DNA of 7,533 nt from Phycisphaerae bacterium SM23_33 (GTDB lineage Bacteria > Planctomycetota > Phycisphaerae > SM23-33): positions 1 to 7,533 of the forward strand of contig LJUF01000311.1 of the NCBI GenBank assembly GCA_001303665.1, in the 5' to 3' direction. This document shows positions 7,107 through 7,533 of the stretch, in pieces. Position 1 is the first letter of the stretch; the number at the start of each line of letters is the position of its first letter. Made by a program: the position numbers and the translations under genes. The notes under the pieces are model-generated. The model was not told the origin of the DNA. It saw only the letters and a list, made by a program, of their open reading frames with translations, and searched no databases.

Positions 7107-7214
7107 GGCCACACCGCCCCCGGCCGGCACCCTGTCCATGATAGCGGAACTTCGCTGCAGGCACCACGGGCTGGACCGGCGGCCCGGCCCGGGAGCAGAC
7201 GGGCGCCGCCTCTT

Positions 7215-7533
7215 TCAGTTCCCGGCGACGGCCTTGGGCTGCGGCGAACGCAGTTGAGCAGCGGCCTCGGCGGCGGCGTCGAAGAGTTTTGCCCTGCGAG
7301 CCTCCCAGCCCGAGTACGGCCAGGAGATGCACGATTCGGCGGCCAGGGCTTGGGTCCTGTGCCAGCGGGTCCGTTCGTCCAGCAGGTCCTGGCATTTCCC
7401 GGCCAATTGCTCGCCCAGCCCAGGCGGCTTTTCCAGCAGGAGCTTTTCCACGAAGATGCGGGCCTCGCACTCCTGGATGTTCTCGCGCATCATCTGGTAG
7501 CGGACGGTGGGGACGGGGCCGTCGGGTCCGGGG
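7215..7533 (-). CDS. C-terminal end of a protein resembling planctomycete DUF4091/DUF6067 glycoside-hydrolase-like proteins (5' end outside window)
   Basis: The minus-strand frame is open from the right edge to TGA at 7217-7215, giving about 106 visible residues. It starts GPDGPVPTVRYQMMRENIQECEARIFVEK and continues with LGEQLAGKCQDLLDERTRWHRT and SGWEARRAKLFDAAAEAA. ATG codons at 7493 and 7490 sit inside the conserved-looking RYQMMRENIQECEAR segment, and there is no stop before the edge, so this is more likely the end of a long gene than a 92-aa ORF. The pattern (V/I)R(x)xMxREx(I/L)QExEAxI, followed by a helix with a C(Q)DLLDERT motif, resembles what I recall from the C-terminus of planctomycete proteins annotated with DUF4091 or DUF6067, which are secreted putative glycosidases. 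This is family memory, not a search. No catalytic part is visible. It is co-oriented with rarA, 108 bp upstream of it. Confidence 0.5.
   Translation of the reverse strand, partial: PGPDGPVPTVRYQMMRENIQECEARIFVEKLLLEKPPGLGEQLAGKCQDLLDERTRWHRTQALAAESCISWPYSGWEARRAKLFDAAAEAAAQLRSPQPKAVAGN

Noticed and set aside
7140..7214. A terminator or promoter between the right-edge gene and rarA
   Set aside because: There are GC-rich symmetric patches (CCCGG-G-CCGGG) but no T tract and no convincing -35/-10 pair.
1..7533. A mobile, defence or CRISPR system
   Set aside because: All recognisable genes are housekeeping or envelope genes; no direct-repeat array, transposase, integrase, restriction or toxin motif was found on either strand.

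Overview
The window is GC-rich throughout and looks like a chromosomal housekeeping region of a Planctomycetota (or other PVC-group) bacterium. That assignment is inference. It rests on a divergent OstA/LptD-type outer-membrane protein with a long Pro/Thr linker, a two-domain nucleoside diphosphate kinase-like protein, an L,D-transpeptidase with a LysM-like segment, weak or absent Shine-Dalgarno sequences, frequent GTG starts, and a C-terminal fragment that resembles the planctomycete DUF4091/DUF6067 glycoside-hydrolase-like proteins. No rRNA, tRNA, CRISPR array, insertion sequence or phage gene was seen.

Layout from left to right. (1) Positions 1-1076, minus strand, hold the 5' part of a tandem NDK-domain protein that runs off the left edge. 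(2) Positions 1077-1229 are a divergent promoter region with a good sigma70-type promoter in each direction and two short inverted repeats. (3) Positions 1230-4023, plus strand, hold an LptD-like LPS-assembly protein. Its signal peptide and its body lie in different reading frames, and removing one base from a GGGG run would join them. (4) Positions 4033-5027, minus strand, hold a membrane-anchored L,D-transpeptidase that converges on lptD with a 9-bp gap. Here too the anchor and the catalytic part lie in different frames, and adding one base would join them. (5) Positions 5032-5634, minus strand, hold 5-formyltetrahydrofolate cyclo-ligase, 4 bp upstream of the transpeptidase start. (6) Positions 5766-7106, minus strand, hold the AAA+ clamp-loader-like protein RarA/MgsA. 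(7) Positions 7215-7533, minus strand, hold the C-terminal end of a larger protein that enters from the right edge.

The leftward genes rarA, the cyclo-ligase and the transpeptidase are co-oriented and may be co-transcribed. The closest coupling is between the cyclo-ligase and the transpeptidase. lptD and the transpeptidase both act in the cell envelope; the others serve nucleotide and folate metabolism and replication-fork maintenance. No obvious new defence or mobile system is present. The points most worth checking are the two envelope genes each broken between targeting signal and functional domain, the pseudo-plus-active NDK architecture, and the compact divergent promoter with overlapping symmetric elements.
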